This document shows positions 5,621 through 5,847 of a stretch of DNA of 5,847 nt, piece after piece. The stretch covers positions 1-5,847 of the forward strand of contig JAAOII010000122.1 in assembly GCA_015163845.1 (NCBI GenBank). The letters are read 5' to 3'. Position 1 is the stretch's first letter; every line of letters begins with the position of its first letter. The position numbers and the translations under genes are program-made. The notes under the pieces are model-generated. The model was not told the DNA's origin, did no database searches, and was given only the letters and a program-made list of their open reading frames with translations. Origin of the DNA: Candidatus Portiera sp. (GTDB taxonomy: Bacteria > Pseudomonadota > Gammaproteobacteria > CBDBNL01 > JAAOII01).

Positions 5621-5847
5621 TATTTTTTCTTAGTTTCTTTGAGGATAATAACTTCATCGGAATATCTTACACCCTTACCTTTATAGGGATCTGGACGCCT
5701 TAAGTTGCGGATTTCAGCAGAGATTTGACCGACTTTTTGTTTGTCAATACCTTTGATAGTCAACTTAGTTTGCCCATCTACTATAGCAGTAATACCTTCT
5801 GGTAGTTTAAAATTTATGGGGTTAGAAAAACCTAGTAGAAACACCAA
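5620..5847 (-). CDS. rplF: 50S ribosomal protein L6, C-terminal part
   Basis: L6 binds 23S rRNA near the sarcin-ricin loop and the factor-binding site. Only the last 75 codons lie in the window; the 5' portion (about 100 residues) is beyond the right edge, and the first visible codon is TTG, internal rather than a start. The visible part is the second L6 domain: LGFSNPINFKLPEGI matches the E. coli LGFSHPVDHQLPAGI, then IKGIDKQKVGQISAEIRNLRRPDPYKGKGVRY, the family signature, and a KETKKK ending. Upstream spc genes are expected beyond the edge. Confidence 0.97.
   Translation of the reverse strand: MVFLLGFSNPINFKLPEGITAIVDGQTKLTIKGIDKQKVGQISAEIRNLRRPDPYKGKGVRYSDEVIILKETKKK

Noticed and set aside
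1..5847. Search for terminators, tRNA, CRISPR, insertion sequences or a novel gene cluster
   Set aside because: Gene junctions are 17 bases or shorter and show no GC-rich hairpin with a T run; no direct-repeat/spacer pattern, terminal inverted repeats or transposase was seen. The locus is a conserved housekeeping operon.

Overview
The window is a single block of eleven co-directional genes, all on the minus strand. It is the downstream half of the spc ribosomal protein operon running directly into the alpha operon. In transcription order (high to low coordinate) the genes are rplF (3' part only), rplR, rpsE, rpmD, rplO, secY, rpmJ, rpsM, rpsK, rpsD and rpoA (cut off at the window edge inside its C-terminal domain). 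Every family was recognised from conserved protein motifs. rpmJ and the truncated rpoA were read by translating the reverse complement directly.

The gene order points to a gammaproteobacterium: rpmJ sits between secY and rpsM, with no adk or infA there. The S4, S13, L30, L18, RpoA and SecY sequences also look most like gammaproteobacterial proteins. The DNA is AT-rich. Codon choice is relaxed even in these normally highly expressed genes, with ATA isoleucine and AGA/AGG arginine codons common, which suggests an AT-rich and probably slow-growing or uncultured lineage. I cannot name a genus from the sequence alone.

Layout: 5267-5847 holds rplF and rplR (overlap TAATG). 4537-5251 holds rpsE and rpmD (17-base overlap). 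3795-4535 holds rplO, which has a roughly 100-residue charged C-terminal tail carrying a 24-bp tandem repeat. 2359-3777 holds secY, with an enlarged periplasmic loop. 2229-2345 holds a small rpmJ that has lost three of the four usual zinc ligands. 852-2227 holds rpsM, rpsK and rpsD, and 1-836 holds rpoA. Gaps are 17 bases or less throughout, so there is no room between genes for a promoter, terminator or leader RNA. In particular, the rpmJ-rpsM junction is one base long, so the E. coli-type alpha operon leader that binds S4 is absent.

Together the genes encode ribosome subunits (L6, L18, L15, L30, L36 for 50S; S5, S13, S11, S4 for 30S), the channel of the Sec protein export machinery, and the alpha subunit of RNA polymerase. 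This is a core housekeeping locus. I see no mobile element, CRISPR array, RNA gene or undescribed multi-gene system. The points worth a second look are lineage-specific changes within the familiar proteins (L15 tail, L36 zinc-ligand loss, SecY loop) and the loss of the usual operon boundary.
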